A DNA stretch of 64,000 nucleotides from Ensifer adhaerens (lineage in GTDB: Bacteria; Pseudomonadota; Alphaproteobacteria; Rhizobiales; Rhizobiaceae): the NCBI RefSeq assembly GCF_002007205.1, contig NZ_LAZS01000005.1:1426001-1490000 (forward strand), in the 5' to 3' direction. A model generated the notes under the pieces. The model did no database searches and was not told the DNA's origin. It worked only from the letters and a program-made list of their open reading frames with translations. Shown here one piece after another: positions 26,618 through 35,304 of the stretch (the stretch's first letter is position 1; each line of letters begins with the position of its first letter). The position numbers and the translations under genes were made by a program.

Positions 26618-28990
26618 TTGACCAGAATACCGCGCGACCCGACCGAGCAGTCCGGCAAGAGAGGCCTGGGCAAGAAGCCTGCTCGCGCGGCAAAGGCCGG
26701 ATCGGCCCAGCCAAGCGAACCGATCATCCACGGCGCGGTTCCGCCGCGCGACGTGCTGATGCGCTTCATCGCCGAAAATCCCGATCGCGCCTCCAAGCGC
26801 GAGATCGCCAAGGCGTTCGGGCTGAAGGGCGACACTCGCGTCGAATTGAAGGCGCTGCTGAAGTCGCTCGAAGTCGACGGCCTAGTCGAAAAGAAGCGCA
26901 AATCGCTGGTGCGTCCGGGCGCCCTGCCCCCGGTGACCGTGCTCGACATCACCATCCGTGATGTCGACGGCGAGTTGATCGGCCGCCCGGCCGAATGGCT
27001 CGATGACGACGGCGTCGCGCCGGCGGTGCTGATCAAGCAGTCCGCTGTCGCCAAGGGTAAGGGCAAGGCGCCGGTCGGCGGTCTCGGCGACCGCGTGCTT
27101 GCCAAGATCTTCCCGGCCAAGGAACGCGGCGGCCCTGCCTATACGGCGCGCATCATCAAGGTGCTGGACAAACGCAAGGATGCCGTGCTCGGGGTCTTCC
27201 GATCAACACCCGGCGGCGGCGGCCGCCTGATGCCGATCGAAAAGCGCGGCGAAGAAATCCTTGTTGATCCGGAGTTCACCGGCAATGCCGCCGACGGCGA
27301 CCTGGTCGAAGTGCAACTGTCGCGGCTCGGCCGCTACGGTCTGCCGCGCGCCCAGGTGCAGAACGTCATCGGCTCTGTCGCCTCGGAAAAGGCGATCTCG
27401 ATGATCGCCATCCACGCGCATGCCATCCCACACATCTTCCCGGAACGGGTGACCGAGGAGGCGAATGCCGCCGGTCCCGCCACCATGGCGCACCGCGAGG
27501 ACTGGCGCACGCTGCCGCTCATCACCATCGATCCCGCCGACGCCAAGGACCACGACGACGCGGTCTATGCCGAACCGGATCCATCCGAAGACAATCCGGG
27601 CGGTGTCATCGTCACTGTGGCGATTGCCGACGTCTCCTACTACGTGCGCCCGAAGTCCGCTCTGGATCTCGAGGCGCTGAAGCGCGGCAACTCGGTCTAT
27701 TTCCCCGACCGCGTCGTGCCGATGCTGCCCGAACGGATCTCCAACGATCTCTGCTCGCTGAAGGAAGGCGTCGATCGCCCGGCGCTTGCCGTGCGCATGC
27801 GCTTCTCCAAGGAAGGCCGCAAGGCAGGTCACACCTTCCATCGCATCATGATGAAGAGCGCGGCAAAGCTCTCCTACCAGCAAGCACAGGCGGCGATCGA
27901 CGGCAACCCCGACGACAAGACCGGGCCGATCCTCGAGGCGATCCTGAAGCCGTTGTGGGAGGCCTATCGCATCCTCACGCGCGGGCGCGACCGGCGCCAG
28001 CCACTTGAGCTCAACATGCCCGAGCGCAAGATCATCCTGAAGCCCGACGGCACGGTCGACCGTGTCTTCGTTCCCGAACGCCTCGACGCCCACAAGCTGA
28101 TCGAGGAGATGATGATCCAGGCGAACGTTGCGGCCGCCGAGACGCTGGAGCAGAAGCGCCAGGTCCTGATCTACCGCGTGCACGACCAGCCGTCGCTCGC
28201 CAAGCAGGAAAGCCTGCGCGAATTCCTGGCGACGCTCGACATCTCGCTCGTCAAGGGCGGGAACATGCGCTCGAACCACTTCAACGGCATTCTCGCCAAG
28301 GCCGAAGGCAAGCCCTTCGAGACCATGGTCAACGAGATGGTGCTGCGCTCGCAGAGCCAGGCGATCTACAGCCCCGAGAATATCGGGCATTTCGGCCTGA
28401 ACCTGTTGAAATACGCGCATTTCACCTCGCCGATCCGGCGTTATGCCGACCTCATCGTGCACCGCGCGCTGGTTGCCTCGCTCGGCCTCGGCGAAGGCGG
28501 ACTGACGCCGCAGGAAGAAGCCGTTCTCGACGACATCGCTGCCGAGATCTCGACTTTCGAGCGCCGTGCCATGGCGGCTGAGCGGGACACCGTCGACCGG
28601 CTGATCGCGCATCATCTGAACGGTCGCGTCGGCGAGGAATTCGATGGCCGGGTCTCCGGTGTCACCAAGGCGGGACTCTTTGTCACCCTGCCCGCCTATG
28701 GCGCCGACGGCTTCGTTCCGATATCTACACTCGGGCGCGACTACTTCATCTATGATGAGGCGCATCAGGCGCTCTCCGGCGAAAAGACCGGACTTGGCTA
28801 TCGCCTCGGCGATCCCGTACGCGTCAAGCTCGTCGAGGCCGTACCGCTTGCGGGCGCGCTCCGGTTCGAGATGCAGAGCGAGGGACGCAAGATGCCGACG
28901 GCGACGCGCTCCTTCCACAAGTCCGGCCGGCGTGACCGTACCGGCGCCCGCAAGAAGCCGGGAACTCGGCCGCCGAGAGGCAGGCGCTAG
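26618..28990 (+). CDS. rnr: Ribonuclease R
   Basis: A 790-residue 3'-5' exoribonuclease that degrades structured RNA. It has an N-terminal winged-helix region (about 45-110), cold-shock-like domains, the RNB catalytic domain with IDPADAKDHDDAVY near residue 305 (metal-binding Asp residues), the HFTSPIRRYADL motif, and a C-terminal S1 domain (GRVSGVTKAGLFVTLP) followed by a basic tail. It begins at TTG 26618, two bases after the topA stop, so translation is probably coupled. It is one of three RNases in the window (with RNase E and RNase J). Confidence 0.95.
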   Translation: MTRIPRDPTEQSGKRGLGKKPARAAKAGSAQPSEPIIHGAVPPRDVLMRFIAENPDRASKREIAKAFGLKGDTRVELKALLKSLEVDGLVEKKRKSLVRPGALPPVTVLDITIRDVDGELIGRPAEWLDDDGVAPAVLIKQSAVAKGKGKAPVGGLGDRVLAKIFPAKERGGPAYTARIIKVLDKRKDAVLGVFRSTPGGGGRLMPIEKRGEEILVDPEFTGNAADGDLVEVQLSRLGRYGLPRAQVQNVIGSVASEKAISMIAIHAHAIPHIFPERVTEEANAAGPATMAHREDWRTLPLITIDPADAKDHDDAVYAEPDPSEDNPGGVIVTVAIADVSYYVRPKSALDLEALKRGNSVYFPDRVVPMLPERISNDLCSLKEGVDRPALAVRMRFSKEGRKAGHTFHRIMMKSAAKLSYQQAQAAIDGNPDDKTGPILEAILKPLWEAYRILTRGRDRRQPLELNMPERKIILKPDGTVDRVFVPERLDAHKLIEEMMIQANVAAAETLEQKRQVLIYRVHDQPSLAKQESLREFLATLDISLVKGGNMRSNHFNGILAKAEGKPFETMVNEMVLRSQSQAIYSPENIGHFGLNLLKYAHFTSPIRRYADLIVHRALVASLGLGEGGLTPQEEAVLDDIAAEISTFERRAMAAERDTVDRLIAHHLNGRVGEEFDGRVSGVTKAGLFVTLPAYGADGFVPISTLGRDYFIYDEAHQALSGEKTGLGYRLGDPVRVKLVEAVPLAGALRFEMQSEGRKMPTATRSFHKSGRRDRTGARKKPGTRPPRGRR

Positions 28991-29015
28991 GCTCCCGCAA
29001 GGCAGAGGAATAGGC

Positions 29016-29471
29016 ATGAAAGCAGCAGCAGGCGAAACACTCCATCTGGGCGGCTCCGAAAGCGACGAGCGCTCCGTTGGGCTTTCGATGAGGCGCGGCT
29101 TTCTCGGCCGCTGTCCGGCGTGTGGCAGCAGCAAACTGTTTCGCAGTTACCTCAAATCGGTTGAGACGTGTGCGGCCTGCGGCGAGCGCATGGATCACCA
29201 CCGCGCCGACGATTTCCCGCCCTATATCGTCGTCACGATCGTCGGCCACCTGGTGCTTGGTGGCTACATGGCGACCGACCTCATCCTGCCGCTCAACAGC
29301 TGGCAGCACCTCGCCATCTGGGCACCGATCACCGTCATCAGTTCGCTGGCGCTGCTGCAGCCGGTCAAGGGCGCCGTCATCGGCCTGCAATGGGCGCTGA
29401 AGATGCATGGTTTCGGTGGACACGAGGACGCGCCCGAGGACGTACTGCCGCCGCGAGACGAACGGGCATGA
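29016..29471 (+). CDS. DUF983 membrane protein with zinc-ribbon
   Basis: A 151-residue protein of the DUF983 family: RRGFLGRCPACGSSKLF and ETCAACGERMDHHRADDFPPY form a CxxC...CxxC zinc-ribbon-like site, followed by two hydrophobic helices (about residues 72-92 and 99-118). GAGG lies upstream of the ATG. Its stop overlaps the start of the Nudix gene (ATGA). Family function is not settled; members often sit near cytochrome oxidase genes, which is not the case here. Confidence 0.88.
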   Translation: MKAAAGETLHLGGSESDERSVGLSMRRGFLGRCPACGSSKLFRSYLKSVETCAACGERMDHHRADDFPPYIVVTIVGHLVLGGYMATDLILPLNSWQHLAIWAPITVISSLALLQPVKGAVIGLQWALKMHGFGGHEDAPEDVLPPRDERA

Positions 29472-30172
29472 CGCCGGCGGGGGAGACCGGCAGCGAGTCC
29501 AAGCCTCCGCGTCCCGTAACCCTGCGGCCTCGGGATGCCGCATCGATCATGCTGCTCGATCGGGTTGGCGGCCGCGTGCGCGTGCTGATGGGGCGGCGCC
29601 ACGGTGCACACGCCTTCATGCCGGATCTCTACGTGTTCCCCGGCGGACGCCGTGATAGCGGCGATCACCGAATTGGCTTTGGCTCCGATCTCCATCCCTC
29701 CGTCCTGCGAACGCTCAAGGTGGCCGGTGCGCGCGGGCTGTCGGATGCCCGGGCGCGTGCGCTCGCGCTTGCCGCCCTGCGTGAACTCTACGAGGAAGCC
29801 GGCATTGCCATTGGCGCGCCGCATCCGGCCGCGGCAGCTCCTGTGCCCTTCCTTCCCGATCTTGCAAACTTGCGCTATATGGCTCGGGCCATCACCCCTC
29901 CAGGCAACACGAGGCGGTTCGATACGCGCTTCTTCGCCGTTTTCGCCGACGAGGCCGAAATCGATCCCACGCGGTTCCTGGACAGTCGGGAGCTTCAGGA
30001 TTTGCAGTGGATCGATGTGAACGCTACGCCGTCGCTACGGATACCTGACATCACCGCGGTCATCCTCGCGGACCTCAGGAACGGACTGGACGCCGATCCT
30101 TCGCTGCCCTGCGAACGACCCGTTCCGCTCTACACCTCGCGCCATGGGCGCTTCGTGCGCACATTGCTCTAA
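29468..30172 (+). CDS. Nudix hydrolase, NUDT19-like
   Basis: A 234-residue Nudix-fold protein. The box is split: VFPGGRRD supplies the leading Gly, then a roughly 40-residue insertion precedes RELYEEAGI, the catalytic REx2EE part. This long insertion is typical of the NUDT19/NUDT7-like subgroup that acts on CoA or nucleotide diphosphates. The substrate is not proven. It is coupled to the DUF983 gene by an ATGA overlap and followed by the MFS gene after 13 bases. Confidence 0.85.
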   Translation: MTPAGETGSESKPPRPVTLRPRDAASIMLLDRVGGRVRVLMGRRHGAHAFMPDLYVFPGGRRDSGDHRIGFGSDLHPSVLRTLKVAGARGLSDARARALALAALRELYEEAGIAIGAPHPAAAAPVPFLPDLANLRYMARAITPPGNTRRFDTRFFAVFADEAEIDPTRFLDSRELQDLQWIDVNATPSLRIPDITAVILADLRNGLDADPSLPCERPVPLYTSRHGRFVRTLL

Positions 30173-30185
30173 GGACCCACGTCAG

Positions 30186-31370
30186 ATGTCACAGCCATCG
30201 CCCGGTACGGCTGCACCGGTTGAGGAAATTCACTGGCGGTCACTGATCGCCGCCGTTGCCGCGATCAGCGCGGTCGGCATCGCGATCGGCCTCGGCCTGC
30301 CGCTGCTATCGATCATCATGGAGAAGCGCGGTATCTCCTCGACGCTGATCGGCTTGAACTCAGCCATGGCGGGGCTGGCGTCGATGGTGGCCGCCCCCTT
30401 CACGACCAAGTTCGCCCATCGGCATGGCGTTGCCCCGACGATGCTGTGGGCCGTGCTGATCGCAGCGATGAGTGCGCTCGGCTTCTACTACATCACCAAC
30501 TTCTGGCTCTGGTTCCCGCTCCGAATCGTCTTCCACGGGGCAATCACCGTCCTCTTCATTCTCTCCGAGTTCTGGATCAACGCTACGGCGCCGCCGGCAA
30601 AGCGCGGCTTCGTGCTCGGCATCTACGGTACGTTCCTGTCTCTCGGCTTCCTCACCGGACCGCTGCTGTTTTCGATCCTCGGCAGCGAAGGCATCCTGCC
30701 CTTTCTTGTCGGCGCCGGCGTCATCCTCCTGGCGTCCGTACCGATCTTCCTTGCGCGCGACGAGAGCCCTGTTATCGACGAGAAGCCCGAGCGGCATTTC
30801 CTGCGCTACGTCTTCCTCGTGCCCACGGCAACGGCCGCCGTGTTCATTTTCGGCGCCGTCGAATCAGGCGGTCTCTCGCTATTCCTCATCTTCGGGACGA
30901 GATCGGGTTTCAGCGAATCGCAAGCCGCCCTGCTGCTGACGGTCATGGGAGTCGGCAATTTCATCTTCCAGATCCCGGTCGGCATGCTTTCCGACCGCGT
31001 CAAAGACCGGCGCACCCTGCTCTCTGCCATGACGCTGATCGGCCTTGTCGGCGCACTGTTCCTGCCGCTCCTGGTCGAGAGCTGGTTCCTGATGGCGATC
31101 GTGTTGCTGTTCTGGGGCGGCTGTGTTTCCGGCCTCTACACGGTCGGCCTCAGTCACCTAGGTTCGCGACTGCAGGGCGCGGACCTCGCTGCCGCCAACG
31201 CCGCCTTCGTGTTTTCCTATGCCGTCGGCACTGTTGCCGGGCCGCAAGCCATCGGCGCCGCGATGGATGCCACCGGCAACAACGGTTTTGCCTGGGCGAT
31301 CGCCGGCTTTTTCGGTCTCTATGTCGCGCTTTCGGTGGTCAGGATCGTTTTGAAACCAAAACGGCCTTGA
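30186..31370 (+). CDS. MFS transporter
   Basis: A 394-residue major facilitator with twelve predicted hydrophobic segments and the conserved inter-helix loop between TM8 and TM9 (GMLSDRVKDRRTLL). The overall pattern resembles the YcaD/sugar-efflux-like subgroup. Substrate unknown. I chose ATG 30186; an in-frame upstream start at 30144 overlaps the Nudix gene. The rpmG promoter begins inside its last codons. Confidence 0.85.
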   Translation: MSQPSPGTAAPVEEIHWRSLIAAVAAISAVGIAIGLGLPLLSIIMEKRGISSTLIGLNSAMAGLASMVAAPFTTKFAHRHGVAPTMLWAVLIAAMSALGFYYITNFWLWFPLRIVFHGAITVLFILSEFWINATAPPAKRGFVLGIYGTFLSLGFLTGPLLFSILGSEGILPFLVGAGVILLASVPIFLARDESPVIDEKPERHFLRYVFLVPTATAAVFIFGAVESGGLSLFLIFGTRSGFSESQAALLLTVMGVGNFIFQIPVGMLSDRVKDRRTLLSAMTLIGLVGALFLPLLVESWFLMAIVLLFWGGCVSGLYTVGLSHLGSRLQGADLAAANAAFVFSYAVGTVAGPQAIGAAMDATGNNGFAWAIAGFFGLYVALSVVRIVLKPKRP

Positions 31371-31394
31371 CTTTTCGGCCGCGATTTGTAGTTT
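31366..31394 (+). promoter_or_regulatory. rpmG promoter
   Basis: CTTGAC (31366-31371) and TAGTTT (31389-31394) with exactly 17 bases between them match the rhizobial sigma-70 consensus. The -35 box overlaps the MFS stop codon. The start site would be near 31401, about 60 bases before rpmG. Confidence 0.7.
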
Positions 31395-31463
31395 CGCGCC
31401 AACCTTGCCCGTGGCCCGCAACCGGTTGTCCACGGCTTTCATTGTTACAAAGGCAGGACGACC

Positions 31464-31631
31464 ATGGCAAAAGCCACCACCATCAAGATCAAGCTGCTTT
31501 CGACAGCCGACACGGGTTTCTTCTACGTCACGACCAAGAACAGCCGTACGATGACGGAAAAGATGACGAAGACCAAGTATGACCCGGTCGTCAAGAAGCA
31601 TGTCGAGTTCAAGGAAACGAAGATCAAGTAA
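31464..31631 (+). CDS. rpmG: 50S ribosomal protein L33
   Basis: A 55-residue ribosomal protein, easily missed because it is short. It begins [21 protein letters not shown] and continues with [12 protein letters not shown] and [14 protein letters not shown], the L33 pattern of proteobacteria. It lacks the zinc-binding CxxC pairs, so it is the zinc-independent (C-minus) type. AGGACG lies upstream of the ATG. It has its own promoter and an intrinsic terminator. Confidence 0.97.
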   Translation: MAKATTIKIKLLSTADTGFFYVTTKNSRTMTEKMTKTKYDPVVKKHVEFKETKIK

Positions 31632-31655
31632 GATCGACCGTTTCCGAAGTTAGGA

Positions 31656-31692
31656 AGGGCGCCGACCGCATGGTCCGGCGCCTTTTTCTTTT
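31656..31692 (+). terminator. Intrinsic terminator of rpmG
   Basis: GGCGCCGACC pairs with GGTCCGGCGCC (one bulged C) around a GCAT loop and is followed by TTTTTCTTTT. It begins about 25 bases after the rpmG stop. Confidence 0.9.
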
Positions 31693-31710
31693 GGCGCATC
31701 GAAATGATCG

Positions 31711-31754
31711 CTAGAGCGCCGTGCGTTCATACGAACGCACAAAGGACGCTCTAG
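31711..31754. repeat. Nested inverted repeat, rhizobial intergenic repeat type
   Basis: The outer arms CTAGAGCG / CGCTCTAG enclose inner arms GTGCGTTC / GAACGCAC with an ATAC loop, giving a 44-base nested palindrome. I recognise the general form (CTAGAGCG ... CGCTCTAG) from many Rhizobiaceae intergenic regions. It is probably a dispersed small repeat rather than a gene-specific signal. Confidence 0.7.
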
Positions 31755-31888
31755 CACTCTAATTCTAAAGCATCTTTCCGCCCGTAAGTGACTCCACTTG
31801 AAGCAGGATGCTCCAGGCGCCGTCATCGGCCAAGGCCGCGCGGGAAGAGACGGTGGAATGCGTGGCCCCTCGCTGCCCCTCCCCGGGA

Positions 31889-32033
31889 ATCAAAACGCCG
31901 TCCCAAAGGCGGGACGGCGCGTCGGAAAGGGGGTCGGCTGGCCTCTGACTGCGGCACGAGGATTCCGCGGACGCCAAAAGCCAACCGACCGACCCCACGA
32001 CCCAGGAGATGCGGCGGACCTGAGCATCATGGG
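31889..32033 (-). ncRNA. Candidate trans-acting small RNA, alpha-r9 (Smr9C)-like
   Basis: On the minus strand, a GC-rich stretch between rpmG and pleD can fold into three successive hairpins: CCCCA...TGGGG with CAGG/CCTG near the 5' end, a long central stem (the GGTCGG region pairing with CCGACC), and a perfect 9-bp terminator stem CGCCGTCCC/GGGACGGCG (31896-31904 with 31911-31919) followed by TTTTGATT. A GATATT element at 32045-32040 could be the -10 box, giving a transcript of about 145 nt. I recall that the rhizobial alpha-r9 sRNA family sits between rpmG and pleD with about this length. The family name rests on memory and synteny. Ends are estimates. Confidence 0.6.
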
Positions 32034-32112
32034 GTAACGAATATCGCAGAAGGCTGACGCCCCCTCGTTCATGAGCATCACCTGAAAATGAAAAAAAATC
32101 AACGAATTCTTA

Positions 32113-32140
32113 ATGCGCGAAGCGGTGCCGCTTGGCGCAT
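32113..32140. repeat. Interrupted 28-base palindrome between the sRNA and pleD
   Basis: ATGCGC-G-AAGCGG, then TG, then CCGCTT-G-GCGCAT: two 6-bp stems on each side with one mismatched G pair. It lies upstream of the putative sRNA promoter and downstream of pleD. It could be the pleD terminator hairpin or a protein site. No T-tract follows on the minus strand. Confidence 0.5.
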
Positions 32141-32309
32141 GGTTAATTCTGTCTCAGACCAGGACAGGCACGCTGCATGATCCCTGCCGCCACCCAAACT
32201 CCCCGGTAGCAACAGGCGACGCGAGAATACAACTTTGAATGCAGCCTGCAAGAGGCGGCCACAGAAATTCCTGAGGGCTGCTGGCGCTGGAAAGCCTGGC
32301 GGCTGCGGC

Positions 32310-33677
32310 TCAGGCGGCAGCCGCTACCACGCGGTTGCGGCCCTCGTGCTTTGCTTGATAGAGCGCCGTGTCGGCGCGCTTCAGCAGCGCTTCGGCCGTA
32401 TCGCTACCGAGCCTGAGGCTCGCAATTCCCATGGATGCGGTGATCTTCAGGGGGCCGTCGGCCTGCGGTATCGGGAATGGCAGGCTTTCGATAATGGTGC
32501 GCAGACGCTCGGCAACGCCGGCCGCCATTTCGGCCGACGTATCTGGCATCACCACAATGAACTCCTCGCCACCGAAACGACAAGCAAGATCGGCTCCGCG
32601 CACGGTCGCGCGGATGCGATTTGCAAATTCACGCAGGACCTCGTCGCCCACGTCATGACCATAGGTGTCGTTGACCTGCTTGAAGCGATCGATGTCGGTC
32701 ATGCAGACGGACAGCGGCCGGCCGCGCGCTGCGGCCCGATCCATGAGCAGCTTCAGGTGGGTGTCGAAATAGCGCCGATTGTGCAATCCGGTGAGGCCGT
32801 CGGTGACGGCGAGCTCGATGGTCTGCTGCACGCTCGACCGCAGCCTGTCGTTGCAGTGCTTGCGCCGGATCTGGGTCATCGACCGGGCGATCAGTTCGTT
32901 GGGGTCGACCGGCCGCATCAGGTAGTCCGTCACGCCGAGATCGAGCGCGCGCACAACCAGTTCGTCACTGCCCTGCTCCGCGATCAGCAGGATCGGGATG
33001 AAACGGGTGCGCTCCAGCGAGCGCAACTGCGAGCATAGCCGCAGCGGATCGTAATCGTCGAAATTCGCGTTGACGATAACGAGGTCGAAATTGTTCTCGG
33101 CTGCCTCGAACAGGGCCGCCTGGGGATCGGAGATGACCGAAACATCGGCAATCGGCTTCAGCGCACGCTGCAGCCGCTCCTGTGACGAGCCGCGGCCGTC
33201 GACGAGCAGGACATTGCCGGGCTCGTCAGGCCGATCGGCCCGGCCAACATCTTCAAGCCCGATCGTCTGCGCCGTCTGGGCGCGCAGGCGCAGTTCGTCG
33301 CTGACATTCTTCAACCGCACCAGGCTCTTCACCCGCGACATCAGCTGCAGATCGTTGACGGGCTTCGTCAGGAAATCATCGGCACCGGCCTTCAGGCCGC
33401 GAACGCGGTCCGAAGGCTGGTCGAGCGCGGTCACCATGACAACAGGGATATGCGCCGTCTTCGGGTTCGCCTTCAGCCGCTCGCAGACCTCGAAGCCGTC
33501 GAGACCGGGCATCATGATATCGAGCAGCACCAGGTCGATGGGCGTCTTTTCGCACAGCGCCAGTGCGGCGTAGCCATCGTTGGCCGTCAGCACGTCGAAG
33601 TACTCGGCAAGCAACCGGGCTTCGAGCAACTTCACATTGGCCGGTACATCGTCGACAACAAGAATACGCGCAGTCAT
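32310..33677 (-). CDS. pleD: Response regulator / diguanylate cyclase PleD
   Basis: A 455-residue cell-cycle regulator with REC-REC-GGDEF architecture. The first receiver has VVDD and phospho-acceptor D53 in LLDIMMPG. The second receiver-like domain (about 155-280) has lost the acceptor (VNANFDD), as in Caulobacter PleD, and serves dimerisation. The cyclase has FGGEEF near 368-373 with an upstream RGAD I-site. Phosphorylated PleD makes c-di-GMP at the developing pole. The ATG at 33677 is the family start; the frame is open further upstream but overlaps divK. It follows divK by 17 bases. Confidence 0.96.
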   Translation of the reverse strand: MTARILVVDDVPANVKLLEARLLAEYFDVLTANDGYAALALCEKTPIDLVLLDIMMPGLDGFEVCERLKANPKTAHIPVVMVTALDQPSDRVRGLKAGADDFLTKPVNDLQLMSRVKSLVRLKNVSDELRLRAQTAQTIGLEDVGRADRPDEPGNVLLVDGRGSSQERLQRALKPIADVSVISDPQAALFEAAENNFDLVIVNANFDDYDPLRLCSQLRSLERTRFIPILLIAEQGSDELVVRALDLGVTDYLMRPVDPNELIARSMTQIRRKHCNDRLRSSVQQTIELAVTDGLTGLHNRRYFDTHLKLLMDRAAARGRPLSVCMTDIDRFKQVNDTYGHDVGDEVLREFANRIRATVRGADLACRFGGEEFIVVMPDTSAEMAAGVAERLRTIIESLPFPIPQADGPLKITASMGIASLRLGSDTAEALLKRADTALYQAKHEGRNRVVAAAA

Positions 33678-33694
33678 ATCAATTTTCCCGCCGC

Positions 33695-34066
33695 TCAGGC
33701 ATCGCCCAGGTAGGTTTTGATCGTCTCGATGAACTTTGGTACGGAGATCGGTTTGGAGACATAGGCTTCGCATCCGCCCTGGCGGATCCGCTCCTCGTCT
33801 CCCTTCATGGCAAAGGCGGTAACAGCGATGACCGGAATGACGTGCAGCTCGTCGTCTTCCTTCAGCCACTTCGTCACTTCCAGACCGGAAACCTCCGGCA
33901 ACTGAATGTCCATGAGAATGAGATCGGGCCGATGCTTGCGCGCGAGCTCGAGCGCCTCCATGCCGTTGCGCGTCTGGATCGTCGCGTAGCCGGAGGCCTC
34001 AATCAGGTCGCGGAACAGCTTCATGTTCAGCTCGTTGTCCTCAACAATCATTACCTGTTTGGGCAT
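33695..34066 (-). CDS. divK: Single-domain response regulator DivK
   Basis: A 123-residue stand-alone receiver that, when phosphorylated by DivJ and dephosphorylated by PleC, controls CtrA activity through DivL. The start [14 protein letters not shown] carries the acidic pocket, D53 in [11 protein letters not shown] is the acceptor, T/S and Y positions follow in [13 protein letters not shown], and K105 lies in YVSKPI. I chose ATG 34066; an in-frame upstream start at 34099 would add 11 unlike residues. It forms the classical divK-pleD operon. Confidence 0.97.
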   Translation of the reverse strand: MPKQVMIVEDNELNMKLFRDLIEASGYATIQTRNGMEALELARKHRPDLILMDIQLPEVSGLEVTKWLKEDDELHVIPVIAVTAFAMKGDEERIRQGGCEAYVSKPISVPKFIETIKTYLGDA

Positions 34067-34222
34067 GTCGATCCCTTGCTGTCCATCGTCACCTTGCAAG
34101 TCCCCTCAGGACATTTAACGTGAGGAGCCGACGACTCGACCCATTTCCTCAACGTCAGAGATAGGCCTATTTGGTTGAAAAATAGGTAACTGCGCACGTA
34201 AAAACCATACGGGGACGAACCA

Positions 34223-34492
34223 TTGAAGAGCGCCGACGAAATCGCCATCGACATTCTCTCCTGGCTTGCCGGCGAGCCGGAGCTCCTGTCCCGTTTCCTG
34301 GCCCTGACCGGCACGGATCCGACAGCGCTGCGCAACGCGATCACTGAACCCGGCTTCATGGGCGGGCTCGTCGCCTTTCTGATGGACCATGAGCCGACCC
34401 TGATGGCATTCTGCGAGGCGACCGGTACGGCACCCGAGGATGTGGTCCGCGCCCATACGATGCTTTCCGGCCATGCAGGCTTCGAGGATTGA
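34223..34492 (+). CDS. DUF3572 family protein
   Basis: An 89-residue acidic, helical protein starting at TTG 34223. The pattern AIDILSWLAGEPELLSRFLALTG and PGFMGGLVAFLMDHEPTLMAFCEA matches DUF3572, an alphaproteobacterial family of unknown role. It is divergent from divK with about 155 bases between. Its stop overlaps the TTG start of the next gene. Confidence 0.83.
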   Translation: MKSADEIAIDILSWLAGEPELLSRFLALTGTDPTALRNAITEPGFMGGLVAFLMDHEPTLMAFCEATGTAPEDVVRAHTMLSGHAGFED

Positions 34493-35136
34493 AAGTGACG
34501 AACGCGCCGACCGTTCAGGGCATCGCGCTTGGAAACCGCCCGCTGATCGTCAGCGACATCGATGATGTCGTGCTCGAATTCGTCAACCCGTTCAAGGCGT
34601 TCCTTGAGAGCTGCGGCCACGTCCTTGTGCCCCGGTCGTTCCGCCTGACCGGCAACATCATCACGCAAGCGGACGAGCAGCCGGTCGCACAGGCGGAGGT
34701 CAAGATCCTGCTCGACGCCTTCTACGGCTCGCAGGATCGTTGGCAGACGCCGGCCGCTGGCGTCGTCGAGACGCTGGCCGCACTGTCGGGAGAAGCCGAT
34801 ATCGTCTTTCTGACCGCGATGCCGCCGCAGCATGCTGCGGTTCGCCGCGCGCTTCTCGACCAGCTTGGCCTGCCCTATCCGCTGCTGGCAACCGAGGAGC
34901 CGAAAGGCCCGATCGTGCAAAAGCTGCACGGCAGCCGCACCGTCCCGCTGGTCTTCATCGACGACATGCTTCGCAACCTGCGGTCGGTGAAGGATCACGC
35001 GCCGTCCTGCCTGCCGATCAACCTCATGGTCGAGTCGGAGTTCAAGGCGCTTGCGCCTGAGCTCGACGCCGACATTCGTGCCGTTGCCGACTGGCCGGAG
35101 GCAGCCGCGGCCATTCGCGCGCACTTCCGCGGCTAG
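34489..35136 (+). CDS. HAD-like hydrolase family protein
   Basis: A 215-residue protein with HAD-superfamily features: IVSDIDDVVLEF near residue 20 (DxDxV nucleophile motif), VFLTAMPPQH near residue 105 (motif II Thr), a lysine-containing EEPKGPIV, and VFIDDMLRNL near residue 155 (motif IV DD). All four motifs appear, so it may be an active phosphatase. The start is probably TTG 34489, overlapping the DUF3572 stop; GTG 34495 is an alternative. Substrate unknown. It is separated from dinB by a SOS box. Confidence 0.72.
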   Translation: MKVTNAPTVQGIALGNRPLIVSDIDDVVLEFVNPFKAFLESCGHVLVPRSFRLTGNIITQADEQPVAQAEVKILLDAFYGSQDRWQTPAAGVVETLAALSGEADIVFLTAMPPQHAAVRRALLDQLGLPYPLLATEEPKGPIVQKLHGSRTVPLVFIDDMLRNLRSVKDHAPSCLPINLMVESEFKALAPELDADIRAVADWPEAAAAIRAHFRG

Positions 35137-35284
35137 CCCAGATCGGCTGTCCATCGGCGCAAATTCGGCCGCGCCGGCGCCACGCGAGCCTCGCTCGGCG
35201 ACACCCATCGATGGCGACAATTGCACTGTGGTTTCCAATCGCGCCTCCCTTGAGACTCGCTAGAGTAGAGCTTAAGGTCGCAAT

Positions 35285-35299
35285 GTTCAATATTTGTTC
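35285..35299 (+). promoter_or_regulatory. LexA (SOS) box of dinB
   Basis: GTTC-AATATTT-GTTC is a perfect match to the alphaproteobacterial LexA operator GTTC-N7-GTTC. It ends five bases before the dinB ATG, so LexA binding would cover the transcription or translation start. Confidence 0.9.
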
Positions 35300-35304
35300 C
35301 CGAT

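Noticed and set aside
31788-32057. Short plus-strand frames in the rpmG-pleD gap
   Set aside because: Low-complexity Arg/Gly/Pro products with no start signal. The region is better explained by a structured minus-strand RNA.
32940-33240. Second receiver domain of PleD as a frameshifted or damaged domain
   Set aside because: The lost phospho-acceptor is normal for the second receiver of PleD, which serves as a dimerisation adaptor.
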